Positions 16,557 through 25,535 of a DNA stretch of 55,428 nt are shown one piece after another; the first letter of the stretch is position 1, and each line of letters opens with the position of its first letter. This DNA is from Streptomyces sp. NRRL S-350 (GTDB taxonomy: Bacteria > Actinomycetota > Actinomycetes > Streptomycetales > Streptomycetaceae), in assembly GCF_000719705.1 (NCBI RefSeq), contig NZ_JOHO01000050.1:1-55428 (forward strand), written 5' to 3'. The notes beneath the pieces are model-generated. The model was given only the letters and a program-made list of their open reading frames with translations, was not told the origin of the DNA and made no database searches. The position numbers and the translations under genes were made by a program.

Positions 16557-17732
16557 TCAGTTCAGGCCCATGGAACGGGCGATGATCACCTTCTGGACCT
16601 CGGAGGTCCCCTCGATGATCGTGGTCATCCGCACGTAGCGGTACAGGAACTCCAGCGGGTGCCCGCGCACCCAGCCGGTGGCGCCGTGCACCTGGAGCGA
16701 GCGGTCCACCGCGCGGACGGCGGTCTCGGAGGCGGTGAGCTTCGCGAGCGCGGCGTTCTCGGGCGACTCGGTGCCCTCGTCGACCAGTCGGGCGCAGGCG
16801 AGGGTGAGCAGCTTGGAGGCCTCGACCTCGGCCCGAGTGGCGACCAGGTGCTCCTGGACGTGCTGGTACTCGCCGATCACCCGGCCGAAGGCGCGCCGGT
16901 CCTTGGCGTACTCGACGCCGGCCCGCAGCGCGTACTCGGCGATGCCGTTGCACATCGCGGCGACCACCAGGCGGCCCCGGGAGAGGCTGTCCATGGCGAG
17001 GGCGGTGGCCGCACCGACGGCGTCCTCACCGCCGATCACGGCCTCCGGGCCGACGGTGACGCCGTCCAGCAGCAGCTCGAACAGCGGCTCCCCGGACATG
17101 CCCTCGTAGCGCTGGCCGATCCGCAGGCCGGGCTGGTCCATCGGCAGCACGAACGCGGTGGCGCCGGTCGTGGGGCCGGCGCCGTCGCCGAGGTCGGTGG
17201 CGGCGACGACCAGCGCGATCCCGGCGTGCTCGGCGTTGCTGACGAAGGTCTTGCGGCCGTTGAGCACCCAGCGGTCGCCCTCGCGCACGGCGGTGGTGGT
17301 GAGCCGGAAGGCGTCCGAGCCGGCGTGCGGCTCGGTGAGGGCCAGGCAGCGGGTCTGCTCGCCGCGCACCAGCGGGACGAGGTGGCGTTCGACCTGCTCG
17401 GGGGTGCCGTTGCGCAGCAGCGGGCTGGGGCCGTCGGAGCCGGCCAGCGCGTACGGCGCGAGGACGCAGCCGCTGCGCCCGGCGGCGTGGTGCAGCAGGA
17501 CGACGGCGGTGAAGGGCATGTCGGAGCCGCCGAGCTCCTCGGGGTAGTCGCCGGCGTAGAAGCCGAGCGCGGCGGAGCGCTTGCGGACGTAGGTGCGCAG
17601 GTCGGTCGGCACCTGGTCGGCGGTCTCGGGCAATTCGGCGGCCAGCGGCACGAGTTCGCGGCGGATGAAGCTCTCGAAGGCTTCGACGAGTTCGCGGTGG
17701 CCCGCTTCGAGGACGGCGGAGGGGGCGGTCAC
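16557..17732 (-). CDS. Acyl-CoA dehydrogenase-like flavoenzyme of the NRPS locus
   Basis: 391 residues from a GTG overlapping the preceding stop (GTGA), behind GGGAGG. Family landmarks: LTEPHAGSDAF, WVLNGRKTFVSNAEHAG, RVIGEYQHVQEHL, QVHGATGWVRGHPLEFLYR and IIEGTSEVQ, where the Glu occupies the position of the catalytic base of medium-chain enzymes. Members in NRPS loci can desaturate an aminoacyl group on a carrier protein, for example prolyl to pyrrolyl. Here the gene sits between a C-A-T module and an A-T protein, so a carrier-bound substrate is likely. The alternative is an acyl-CoA precursor supplied to the pathway. Confidence 0.85.
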   Translation of the reverse strand: MTAPSAVLEAGHRELVEAFESFIRRELVPLAAELPETADQVPTDLRTYVRKRSAALGFYAGDYPEELGGSDMPFTAVVLLHHAAGRSGCVLAPYALAGSDGPSPLLRNGTPEQVERHLVPLVRGEQTRCLALTEPHAGSDAFRLTTTAVREGDRWVLNGRKTFVSNAEHAGIALVVAATDLGDGAGPTTGATAFVLPMDQPGLRIGQRYEGMSGEPLFELLLDGVTVGPEAVIGGEDAVGAATALAMDSLSRGRLVVAAMCNGIAEYALRAGVEYAKDRRAFGRVIGEYQHVQEHLVATRAEVEASKLLTLACARLVDEGTESPENAALAKLTASETAVRAVDRSLQVHGATGWVRGHPLEFLYRYVRMTTIIEGTSEVQKVIIARSMGLN

Positions 17733-20700
17733 TTGGCACCTCCCGTGAGGGCGCGGGCCTGGTCGGCGAGCACGGCGTGGCGGAACAGGGTGCGCAGTGG
17801 CGGGCGGCTGCCGAGGTGCGGTTCCAGGTAGGCGGCGAGCTGGGCGGCGAGCAGCGAGTGGCCGCCGACCTCGAAGAAGTGCGAGTCCGCGGTGAAGCGG
17901 TCGTGGCCGAGCACCTCGCGCCAGGCGGCGGCGATCAGCTCCTGGCCGGGGTCGGTGAAGGCGCTCGGCGCGTTCGGCTCCTCGGCGGCCTCCTCGGCGC
18001 CCTCGTCGGCCAGCCGCAGGAGGGCGGCGCGGTCGGGCTTGCCGCCGGGCAGGGTCGGCATCTGCGTGACGGCCGTCCAGTTCGCCGGGACGAGCCCGCC
18101 GGGCAGGCGGCGGGCGAGCGCCTCGTGCAGGGCGCCCTGGTCGGGGCGCTCGGCGCCCTCCAGGAAGCCGACCAGGCGGGGGCCGGTGCGCGGGTCGGTG
18201 TGCAGCACCACGGCGCAGGACCGGCCGCCGAGTTCGGCCGAGGCGGCGGCCTCGATCTCCTCCAGCTCGATCCGGTGGCCGCGCAGCTTGACCTGGTTGT
18301 CGGCGCGGCCGAGGAAGCACAGCCGCCCGTCCAGGTCGCGGTAGCCGCGGTCGCCGGTGCGGTAGACGCGGGCGCCGCCGAGCGCCGGGACGGTGACGAA
18401 GCGGGCCGCGGTCGGCTCCGGGAGGCCCAGGTAGCCGTCGGCCACCGTCGGGCCGGCGATGACGAGTTCGCCGACGCCGCCGGCCGGCAGCGGGCGCAGC
18501 GTCTCGTCCAGGACGTGCATGCGCACGCCGTCGAGTTCGGTGCCGAGCGGGATCTCGCCGTCCGCGGCGACGTCCTCGGCGGTCACCTCGTACACGGTGG
18601 AGGTGACGGTGGCCTCGGTGACGCCGTAGGCGTTCAGCACGGTGGTGGCCCCGGTGAGGTCGGCGAGCGCCCGGGCGGGCAGGCGCTCGCCGCCGAGGAC
18701 GAGCAGCCGGGGTGTCCAGCGGCCGTCGCGCAGCGCCTCGCGCAGGTCCTCGCGGACGGCGAGGAGGTAGCTGGTCGGCAGGTTGGCGACGGTGACGCCG
18801 CGGGCGGCCAGGACGGCCACCAGTTCGGGCCCGGTGGGTACTTCGCGCTGCGGCACGACCAGGGCCGCGCCGACCGCGAGGGCGGGGAGCACCTCCTCCA
18901 GCGCCACGTCGAAGGACGGCCGGGCGAACAGCAGCACCCGGTCGGCGGAGGTGAGCCCGTAGCGGGCGGCGATCGCGGTGACGTACCCGGCGAGGGCGTC
19001 ACGGCCGACCAGGACGGGCTTGGGCACGCCGGTGGAGCCGGAGGTGTGGATCAGGTAGGCGGCGCCGTCCAGGACGGCGGCGGGCTCGGCCTTCGGGAAG
19101 GCGGGGCCGTCCAGCAGTGCCGGGGTGACGCCCTCGGCGGGCAGCGCCAGCGCGCTGTGCCGGGTGGCCAGCACCAGGGCCGGGTTCAGCCGCTCCAGCA
19201 GCAGACCGAGCCGGGCCGCCGGGTCCTCGGTGGACAGCGGCGCGTAGACGGCGCCGTGCCGCAGGCAGGCGAGCAGGGCGACCACGCTGTCCGCGCCGCG
19301 CGGCAGCACGGTGGCCACCGGCTGGCCGGGGGTGACCCCGGCGGCGCGCAGGCGTTCGACCAACTCGGTGACGCGGCGGTCGAGTTCGCCGTAGCTGATC
19401 CGCTCGGTGCCGGCCAGCAGGGCCAGCGCGGTCGGGTCGTGGGCGGCGGCCGGGTCGAACACGGCCGCCGCGTCGACGGGCATGGCGGCGGGCGTCGCGG
19501 CGGCGGGCTGGGCGGCGGGAGCCGCGGCGGCCGGCAGGGCTTCGGTCGCGGGGGCCAGCTCGGCGATCGGCGCCTGCGGGCGGTCCAGGTAGCAGCGCAG
19601 CAGCTCCAGCAGGCGCTCGGACAGCAGCACCGCCTCGGACTCGCGGAAGAGGTCCGCGTCGTAGTCCCAGACCAGGGTCATCCCGGCGGCGCCGTGCTTC
19701 TCGCCGACCACCCGGCGGTCGTCGGGCAGCAGCACGAGGTCGAGGTCGAAGCGGGTGGTGCCGGTGTTGAAGCCCTCGTACAGCGAGACCTCCAGCCCGG
19801 GCGCCTGGACGTCGGGCAGCGCCGCGTCGTGCGCGCTGAACATCACGTTGAACAGCGGGTTGTCGGCGCCGCTGGTGTGCAGGCCGAGGCGGCGGGTCAG
19901 CTCCTGCACCGGCAGGTCCTGGTACGGCAGGGCGCGCATCAGGACGTCGGTGACCTCGTCCACGGCCTCGGTGCCGGGCGCGGTCGGGTCGAGCCGGAGG
20001 CGCAGCGGCACGGTGTTCACGAACATGCCGACGGTGCCCTCGAAGCCCTCCGGGCGGTTGCCGACGGCGGTGCCGACGACCAGCTCGCGGTGCCCGCTGT
20101 GCCGGCGCAGCAGCTCGGCGAACAGGGCGAGCAGGGTGCTGAACGGGGTGTGGCCGTCCGCCGTGCTGCGCTTGCGCAGTCGCGCGGCCAGGTCGGATCC
20201 GATCGACTGGCGCAGCTGCCCGCCCCGGTGGCGGCGCTCGACGCCCGGCCGGGCCAGGCCCGGCAGCGTGACCTCGCGCGGCGCGTCGGCCAGCTCCCTG
20301 GTCCAGAAGTCGAGTGCGCGGTCGCGCGGGACGTCGGCGGTGGCCCGCGCGTGCTCCTCGTACGAGGGGGCGGTGGGCAGCTCGTACGGCTCGCCGAGGA
20401 CCCGGGCGCGGTAGACGGTGAACAGGTCGCGCAGCAGGATCGCGAACGAGTGGCCGTCGTGGACGAGGTGGTGCTCGACGTGGATCAGCCGGTGGTGGTC
20501 CTCGGCCAGCCGGACGAGGTGCCAGCGCAGCACCGGCGCCCGCTCGGTGTCCACGGGCTCCTCGGCCTCGGCGGCGAGCAGCCGGCGGAAGGCGGCCTCC
20601 GGGTCGGCCTCGGCCTCGAAGTCGCTGTGCCGCAGCTCCGGTCGGCAGTCCTCGGCGACCCGCTGGCCGGGCAGCCCCTCCGAGCGGGGCACCAACTCCA

Positions 20701-20869
20701 GCCGCAGGCCCGGGTGGTGGGCGAGGACGGCGGCCAGGCCGGCGTGCAGCGCGTCCCGGTCGAGGGTGCCCCAGAGGTCGAGGACGGCGGTGAAGTTGTA
20801 GGCGCGGCTGCCCGGCAGCATCTGTTCGTGCAGCCAGACGATCTCCTGCGACGGAGAAAGTGCGAACAT
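17729..20869 (-). CDS. NRPS module C-A-T
   Basis: 1046 residues. The condensation domain begins almost at residue 1 (LSPSQEIVWLHEQ) and has HHLVHDG at 133-139. A long Ala/Pro linker (about 450-476) leads into an adenylation domain with IHTSGSTGVPKPV near 611, SFDVALEE, NAYGVTEATV, YRTGDRGY, DNQVKLRGHRIELEE and LPGGKPDRAAL (A10 lysine). The carrier follows with FFEVGGHSLLAAQL, Ser near 1003. The pocket read by eye is D-V-E-N-V-G-A-V; the acidic third residue suggests a substrate with an amine side chain, tentatively. This is the only complete module in the locus. An N-terminal C domain without a preceding carrier means its donor arrives in trans. Confidence 0.9.
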   Translation of the reverse strand: MFALSPSQEIVWLHEQMLPGSRAYNFTAVLDLWGTLDRDALHAGLAAVLAHHPGLRLELVPRSEGLPGQRVAEDCRPELRHSDFEAEADPEAAFRRLLAAEAEEPVDTERAPVLRWHLVRLAEDHHRLIHVEHHLVHDGHSFAILLRDLFTVYRARVLGEPYELPTAPSYEEHARATADVPRDRALDFWTRELADAPREVTLPGLARPGVERRHRGGQLRQSIGSDLAARLRKRSTADGHTPFSTLLALFAELLRRHSGHRELVVGTAVGNRPEGFEGTVGMFVNTVPLRLRLDPTAPGTEAVDEVTDVLMRALPYQDLPVQELTRRLGLHTSGADNPLFNVMFSAHDAALPDVQAPGLEVSLYEGFNTGTTRFDLDLVLLPDDRRVVGEKHGAAGMTLVWDYDADLFRESEAVLLSERLLELLRCYLDRPQAPIAELAPATEALPAAAAPAAQPAAATPAAMPVDAAAVFDPAAAHDPTALALLAGTERISYGELDRRVTELVERLRAAGVTPGQPVATVLPRGADSVVALLACLRHGAVYAPLSTEDPAARLGLLLERLNPALVLATRHSALALPAEGVTPALLDGPAFPKAEPAAVLDGAAYLIHTSGSTGVPKPVLVGRDALAGYVTAIAARYGLTSADRVLLFARPSFDVALEEVLPALAVGAALVVPQREVPTGPELVAVLAARGVTVANLPTSYLLAVREDLREALRDGRWTPRLLVLGGERLPARALADLTGATTVLNAYGVTEATVTSTVYEVTAEDVAADGEIPLGTELDGVRMHVLDETLRPLPAGGVGELVIAGPTVADGYLGLPEPTAARFVTVPALGGARVYRTGDRGYRDLDGRLCFLGRADNQVKLRGHRIELEEIEAAASAELGGRSCAVVLHTDPRTGPRLVGFLEGAERPDQGALHEALARRLPGGLVPANWTAVTQMPTLPGGKPDRAALLRLADEGAEEAAEEPNAPSAFTDPGQELIAAAWREVLGHDRFTADSHFFEVGGHSLLAAQLAAYLEPHLGSRPPLRTLFRHAVLADQARALTGGAK

Positions 20870-21236
20870 GGGCGGTTCCCTTGTGTGGTGGGCTTGTCGG
20901 CACTGCGGTGGCCGGCGGCGGGCGTGGGGTGGTCCCGCTCCGTCCGGTGGACCGGCCGCACCGGGGTGAGGGTGCGGCCCGGGGTCCGGGCGCCCGGTCG
21001 GGCGTGCCGTCGGGCACGCGCGGTCGGGCAGGGTGGACCCGCCGGGGCGGGTCCGGGGGGCGGACCCGGCGGGGCGGGTCCGGTACGGGAGTCGGCCCGC
21101 GCGTCATGGCGCGGGTGTCCCGGCCCGCGCGGTTCAGGCGCGGGAGTTCGGGTCCGCGCGGTTCAGGCGCGGGAGTCGTGGTCCGCGCCGGGCGCGGGGA
21201 GTTCGGGAGGTTCGAGCCCGGGTCGGGCTCGCGCCG
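20870..21236. other. Hairpin- and repeat-rich intergenic region inside the NRPS locus
   Basis: No gene seen. It holds a perfect 9-bp hairpin GGACCCGCC/GGCGGGTCC (21035-21054), a similar one at 21062-21081, a 23-bp direct repeat starting CCGCGCGGTTCAGG (21125-21147 and 21154-21176), each copy able to fold on itself, and CGAGCCCG/CGGGCTCG (21213-21231) right after the stop of the condensation gene. It probably ends one transcript and starts the next. Confidence 0.6.
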
Positions 21237-22550
21237 TCACGCGCGGGCGGCCAGGCTCGCCCCGGTGTGCAGGTGGTGCCGCAGCAGGGCGAGCAGTTCG
21301 TCGAAGGCGGCGTGGGCGTCGGCCTCGGGGAAGCGGTCGCTGTCCCAGGCGAGCCGGACCAGCAGGTCGTCGCCGTGCGAGGCGGAGACGGCGATCGGCG
21401 CGGCGAGCGGACGTCCGGCCAGGTGGGTCTCCCGGCCCGGGACGCCGCCGAGCACCAGCGGCGGGCGGCGGTGCAGGTCCTCCAGGGTGAGCATGGCGTC
21501 CAGGGCGCCCGACCACGGCGCTCCGGCGGTGCGGGCGGCGCGGACCACTTCGTCGAACGGGGTTCCGGCGTGGTCGAGGTCGTCCCACCACTGGTCGGCG
21601 AGGGTGTCCAGGTCGCCCGCGGGGGTCGGCGCGGCCGGGTGGACGAGGGTGTTGAGGAAGCAGCCGAGCGCGGTGGGCGCGCCCGCCGGTCGGCCGCCCC
21701 ACGGGTAGCCGAGCGCGAGCGGCCCTCCGCCGGCCTCCGCCCACGGGAGCCCCGGGGCCCGGTGCAGCCGGTGCGCGGCGGCCCCGACGGCGTCCAGCAG
21801 GGCCGGGAAGACGGCGCCGCGGACGGCGCCTTCGGCGGCGGGCAGCCGTTCGGTGAGCATGCCGGTGGACGTGGCCGCGCCACCGCCCGCCCCGGTCAGG
21901 CCGCCGAGCCGGCGGCCCCAGTGGGACTGCGCGGCGGGTCCGGCGGCGGCCTCCTCGGCGGCCAGCTGGAGTTCGACGGCCTGCCGGTAGTCGGCCAGGG
22001 CCTGCGGGCCGGGCCCGGCCGCCGACGCCTCGTCACGTTCGTACGCCGCGGCGAGCTCGGCGGTCAGCGCTCCGAGCGACTGCTCGTCGCAGGCCGCGTG
22101 GTCGAGTGCGACGGCGAGCAACTCCTCGTCGCCGTCCGGTTCCCGGGCCAGCAGGAGGCGCAGCGCCGGACCGTCGGCGGGCCAGTCGAGCAGGGCGCGG
22201 CGCAGCGCTTCCCGGGCCGTCCCGCCGGAGTCGACGGCGATCCGGGCGACCTCGGTGGACGGGCCTCCGACCCGCAGCACGGGGGTGCCGCGCACGGTCG
22301 CGAAGCCTCCGCAAAGCGCCGGGTGGCGGGCGGCGACCGCGGCGGCGGCTCGGGCCAGCCGGTCCCGGTCGAGGGTGCCGGGCGGGTAGGCGAAGAACAG
22401 CGGGACGACGTCGGAGCGGGTCTGCGGCGCGAGTCGGCGGGTGATCAGGAAGCGCCGCTGGGCGCCGGTCAGCGGGAGCAGTTCCGCCGGGGCGTCGGCG
22501 GCGGCGGAACGGTACCGGGCGAGATAGGCGGCGGTGATGCTGGCGTGCAC
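21237..22550 (-). CDS. Stand-alone condensation-domain protein
   Basis: 437 residues from a GTG at 22550 with GGAG upstream. The sequence AELLPLTGAQRRFLITRRL opens like a condensation domain, and the active-site motif HHxxxDG appears as DHAACDE at 150-156: the catalytic second His and the Asp remain, while the first His and the Gly are replaced. Later segments such as GCFLNTLVHP and GTPFDEVV are also condensation-like. Such free proteins join carrier-bound or free partners in trans, or release a product as ester or amide. It lies between the exporter gene and the C-A-T module. A purely structural role cannot be excluded. Confidence 0.72.
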   Translation of the reverse strand: MHASITAAYLARYRSAAADAPAELLPLTGAQRRFLITRRLAPQTRSDVVPLFFAYPPGTLDRDRLARAAAAVAARHPALCGGFATVRGTPVLRVGGPSTEVARIAVDSGGTAREALRRALLDWPADGPALRLLLAREPDGDEELLAVALDHAACDEQSLGALTAELAAAYERDEASAAGPGPQALADYRQAVELQLAAEEAAAGPAAQSHWGRRLGGLTGAGGGAATSTGMLTERLPAAEGAVRGAVFPALLDAVGAAAHRLHRAPGLPWAEAGGGPLALGYPWGGRPAGAPTALGCFLNTLVHPAAPTPAGDLDTLADQWWDDLDHAGTPFDEVVRAARTAGAPWSGALDAMLTLEDLHRRPPLVLGGVPGRETHLAGRPLAAPIAVSASHGDDLLVRLAWDSDRFPEADAHAAFDELLALLRHHLHTGASLAARA

Positions 22551-22599
22551 GGGAACGGTCTCCGGTTTCCGGTCGCGGCTCGGCAGGGCTGGGGGTGGG

Positions 22600-24042
22600 T
22601 CAGGTGGCGGTGGGGCTCGCGGCGGGCTCCTCGACGGTGGTGGCTCCGACGGCGGCAGGCTCGTCGGCAGCGGACTTGTCGGTGGCGGACCTGTCGGCCG
22701 TGGACTTGTCGGTGGCGGTCGGCCCGGTGACGGTCCCGCCTGCGGTGGCCCCGGTCGGGCCGGCCCCGGCGGGGGTGGTCCCCTCCGTGTCCGGCGCGCC
22801 GACCGGCAGGTCGCGCAGCCGCCGCAGCGGCGACAGCAGCAGCGGCAGCGGGACGAGCAGGAACCCCGCCGCGCAGAGCCACAGCGCGGCGCGCGGTCCG
22901 GCCGCATCGGCCACGATCCCGCCGCCGAGGGCGCCGAGCGGGAGGGTGCCCCACACCAGGAAGCGCATGGTGGCGTTCATCCGGCCGAGCAGTTCGGGCG
23001 GGCAGACGCTCTGCCGGAAGCTCACCTGGGCGACGTTGTAGGCGACCGCGCCGAACAGCACCACGCCCGATGCGACACCGAACAGCACCACGCCCGCGCC
23101 GCCGCCGGACAGCGGCCACAGCACCGCGAACGGGGCCGTCACCACCGTGGACAGCCAGATCAGTCGGGCCTGCCCGATCCACCGCGCCAGGTACCCGGCG
23201 CACAGCGCGCCCGCCAGCCCGCCGACGGCGGAGGCGGACAGCAGCACGCCGATGGCCCCGGGCTGCAGGTGGAGGACCCGCACCCAGAAGACCGTCTGTA
23301 CGGCCATCAGCACGGCGGCGAACAGGTTGGACACGGCGGTGGCGGCCGCGATCGCCCGCAGCAGCGGGTGCCCCAGGACGAAGCGCACCCCCGCCCCCAC
23401 GTCGGCGCGCAGCGAACGCCCGGGCTGGGGTTCCGGCTGCGGTTCGTCGACCCGGATCCGGGCCAGCAGCAGCGCGGACGCCAGGTACCCGCAGGCGTCG
23501 GCGACGATGGCGAGCGGCGCCCCGAGCAGTTGGACCAGCCCGCCGCCGAGGCCGGGCCCGGCGATCTGCGCCGAGGAGCGGACCGTCTCCAGTGCCCCGT
23601 TGCCGCCGACGAGTTGCCCGCGCGGCAGGACGGCGGGCAGGAAGGACTGGTGGGCGACGTCGAAGAAGACCGTCGCGACCCCGGTGACGAGGGCCACCAG
23701 GTAGAGCTGCGGCATGGTCAGCACCCCGAGCGCCGCCGCCGGGGGGATCGATCCGACGGCCAGGGCGCGCACGACGTCGGCGCGGATCAACACCGGCAGC
23801 TTGCGCATCCGGTCCAGCCAGGCGCCGGCCGGCAGGCCGACCAGGAGGAAGGCGGCGGTTTCGGCGGCGGTCAGCAGCCCGACCTCGAACGGGGTGGCGT
23901 CCAGGACCACCACCGCCACCAGGGGGAGGGCGACCAGGGTGACCTGACTGCCCGTCTGGGCCGCGGCGGCTCCGGTCAGCAGGAGCCGGAAGTCGCGGTG
24001 GCCGAGCAGACGGGCCTGGCGAGGGTGAGGCGATTCGTTCAT
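22600..24042 (-). CDS. MFS exporter of the NRPS locus
   Basis: 480 residues with about twelve hydrophobic segments, an N-terminal cytoplasmic stretch ending LLGHRDFRLLLTGAAAAQTG, and the loop GLPAGAWLDRMRKLPVLI, which matches the motif-A region of the drug/macrolide efflux (MefA-like) branch. The last 50 residues are a Thr/Ala/Asp-rich tail repeating TDKSTADRSATDKSAAD. It is the first gene of the leftward unit and 49 bases ahead of the condensation gene. It probably exports the peptide or confers self-resistance. Confidence 0.85.
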   Translation of the reverse strand: MNESPHPRQARLLGHRDFRLLLTGAAAAQTGSQVTLVALPLVAVVVLDATPFEVGLLTAAETAAFLLVGLPAGAWLDRMRKLPVLIRADVVRALAVGSIPPAAALGVLTMPQLYLVALVTGVATVFFDVAHQSFLPAVLPRGQLVGGNGALETVRSSAQIAGPGLGGGLVQLLGAPLAIVADACGYLASALLLARIRVDEPQPEPQPGRSLRADVGAGVRFVLGHPLLRAIAAATAVSNLFAAVLMAVQTVFWVRVLHLQPGAIGVLLSASAVGGLAGALCAGYLARWIGQARLIWLSTVVTAPFAVLWPLSGGGAGVVLFGVASGVVLFGAVAYNVAQVSFRQSVCPPELLGRMNATMRFLVWGTLPLGALGGGIVADAAGPRAALWLCAAGFLLVPLPLLLSPLRRLRDLPVGAPDTEGTTPAGAGPTGATAGGTVTGPTATDKSTADRSATDKSAADEPAAVGATTVEEPAASPTAT

Positions 24043-24443
24043 CGGTTCGACTTTCCGTCACCTCTTCGAGCCGGGGCAAGCGCCGGGTTGGTTTCCGGAC
24101 GAACCGCAGGTCGCCCGGATCCCGCCACTCCCCCGGCCGGCCCTTGCACGACTCTTACGCCCTCTTATGGACCGGCCGCCGCGTCCGCGCCGCCCGCCCG
24201 CCCAGGCGGCGCGGCGCGGCGGGGCACCCGGGCGTCACGGGCCGGTCCGTCCATTTCTCCGTCCGATATGCGGACGTCACCTTTCCGGCCACCGGACGTC
24301 GGCGCTCAACTTGGCCGGATCCCGTGGAAAGCTATGCGCCCGTCATCTCATCGTGATATCCGCGTGACCGAGGGGAACCGTCGTACCGGGGGCCGCCCGG
24401 TCACCGCCGGACCGCGCCCGCCGGCCCTCGGCCGGCCGGGCCT
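24043..24443. promoter_or_regulatory. Upstream region of the NRPS/exporter unit
   Basis: A gene-free region of about 400 bases with lower GC around 24240-24360. CGGACGTC occurs twice, at 24271-24278 and 24293-24300, 22 bases apart (two helical turns), and the first copy overlaps the inverted repeat GTCCGATATGCGGAC (24261-24275). It probably contains the promoter of the exporter gene and a regulator site, possibly SARP-like. It also covers the 3' side of the next leftward gene. Confidence 0.45.
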
Positions 24444-25535
24444 TCAGCCACCCGCCCGGCGGGTGATCGCGAGCACCGCCATGTCGTCGTCCCGCGGCCC
24501 ACCGGTCCAGCGCTCGACGTCCGCCACCAGGGCGTCCAGCACCCGGCCGGGCCCGTCGAACGGACCGAGCCGGGCCAGCCGCGGGACGGGGTCGTAGAAC
24601 TCCCCCGCCGCGTCCCGGGCCTCCGTCACCCCGTCGGTCACCAGCAGCAGCGTGCACCCGGGCGGGAAGGGCCGGCTCTCCGCCGCGGGCCGCGCCACCC
24701 CCAGGACGCCCATGCCCAGCGGCAGCCCCGGATCCGCCGCGTCCAGCCGCAGCACCCGCGGTTCCGTACCGCTCACCAGGTACGGGCCGGGGTGCCCGCA
24801 GTCGAGGGTGCGCACGCTCTCCTCCCCCGGCGGGAACTCCACCAGCAGGGCCGTGATGAACCCCTCCAGCCGCAGTTCCTCGCTCAGGTGGTCGACCTCC
24901 CGGAGCAGCGAGTCCTCCAGCGCGTCCGCCAGCGCGGCGAGGTCCGGCACCCGGTGCGAGTCCTCCCGGAAGGCCCCCAGCAGCACCGACACCGCGCCCA
25001 CCGCGTGCAGCCCCTTGCCCCGCACGTCCGCGATCAGCCCGCGCACGCCGTACGGGGTGGCCTGCAGCGCGTACGCGTCCCCGCCGATCAGCGCCTCGTC
25101 CTGGGCGGCCCGGTAACAGGCCGCGACCGACAGGCGCCCCACCCGGCCCGGCGGCTCCGGGAGCACCGCACGCTGCGCCGCCTCCGCCACGGAGCGCACC
25201 CGCTCAAGCCGCCGCCCGTGCCGGACCACCACCCGGTTCACCCCGACCCCGAGCAGCGCGGCGAACGCGGTGTTCGCCAGCTCCAGGTAGCCGTCCCCGG
25301 TGCCGATCGAGCCGTCCTGCGTGGACAGCAGCAGGATCCCGGCGACGTTGGCCACGCCCACCGCGACGGTGTCCCGCAGGCCGAGCAGCGCTCCCGCCAG
25401 CACGGCGGCCGCCGCCAGCAGGGGATCACCCCAGTAGTCGGCCGGATCCAGCGAGTTCCACACCAGGCCGCCGGCGATCAGCAACCACGGCGCGACCCGC
25501 ACGTACGCGGGCCACTGCACGGACCTCGGGGCCAT
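24444..25535 (-). CDS. Membrane-anchored SpoIIE/PP2C-type serine phosphatase
   Basis: About 363 residues from ATG 25535 (upstream GTGs at 25559 and 25562 are possible). Three or four membrane helices span roughly residues 10-100 (APWLLIAGGLVWN, LLAAAAVLAGALLGL, VGVANVAGILLL). A SpoIIE-like PP2C domain follows: EALIGGDAYAL, GLIADVRGKGLHA, LDCGHPGPYLV, LLLVTDGVTEARD and PRDDDMAVLAI, with the metal-binding aspartates. Such enzymes dephosphorylate anti-sigma antagonists and regulate sigma factors. No antagonist or sigma gene is adjacent. Confidence 0.88.
   Translation of the reverse strand: MAPRSVQWPAYVRVAPWLLIAGGLVWNSLDPADYWGDPLLAAAAVLAGALLGLRDTVAVGVANVAGILLLSTQDGSIGTGDGYLELANTAFAALLGVGVNRVVVRHGRRLERVRSVAEAAQRAVLPEPPGRVGRLSVAACYRAAQDEALIGGDAYALQATPYGVRGLIADVRGKGLHAVGAVSVLLGAFREDSHRVPDLAALADALEDSLLREVDHLSEELRLEGFITALLVEFPPGEESVRTLDCGHPGPYLVSGTEPRVLRLDAADPGLPLGMGVLGVARPAAESRPFPPGCTLLLVTDGVTEARDAAGEFYDPVPRLARLGPFDGPGRVLDALVADVERWTGGPRDDDMAVLAITRRAGG

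Noticed and set aside
9542..20000. Long open frames on the plus strand opposite the NRPS genes
   Set aside because: They mirror the minus-strand NRPS coding sequence and encode Gly/Arg-rich low-complexity sequence with no family motif.
24144..24367. Two short plus-strand open frames in the NRPS promoter region
   Set aside because: No ribosome binding site, no conserved motif and composition like non-coding DNA.
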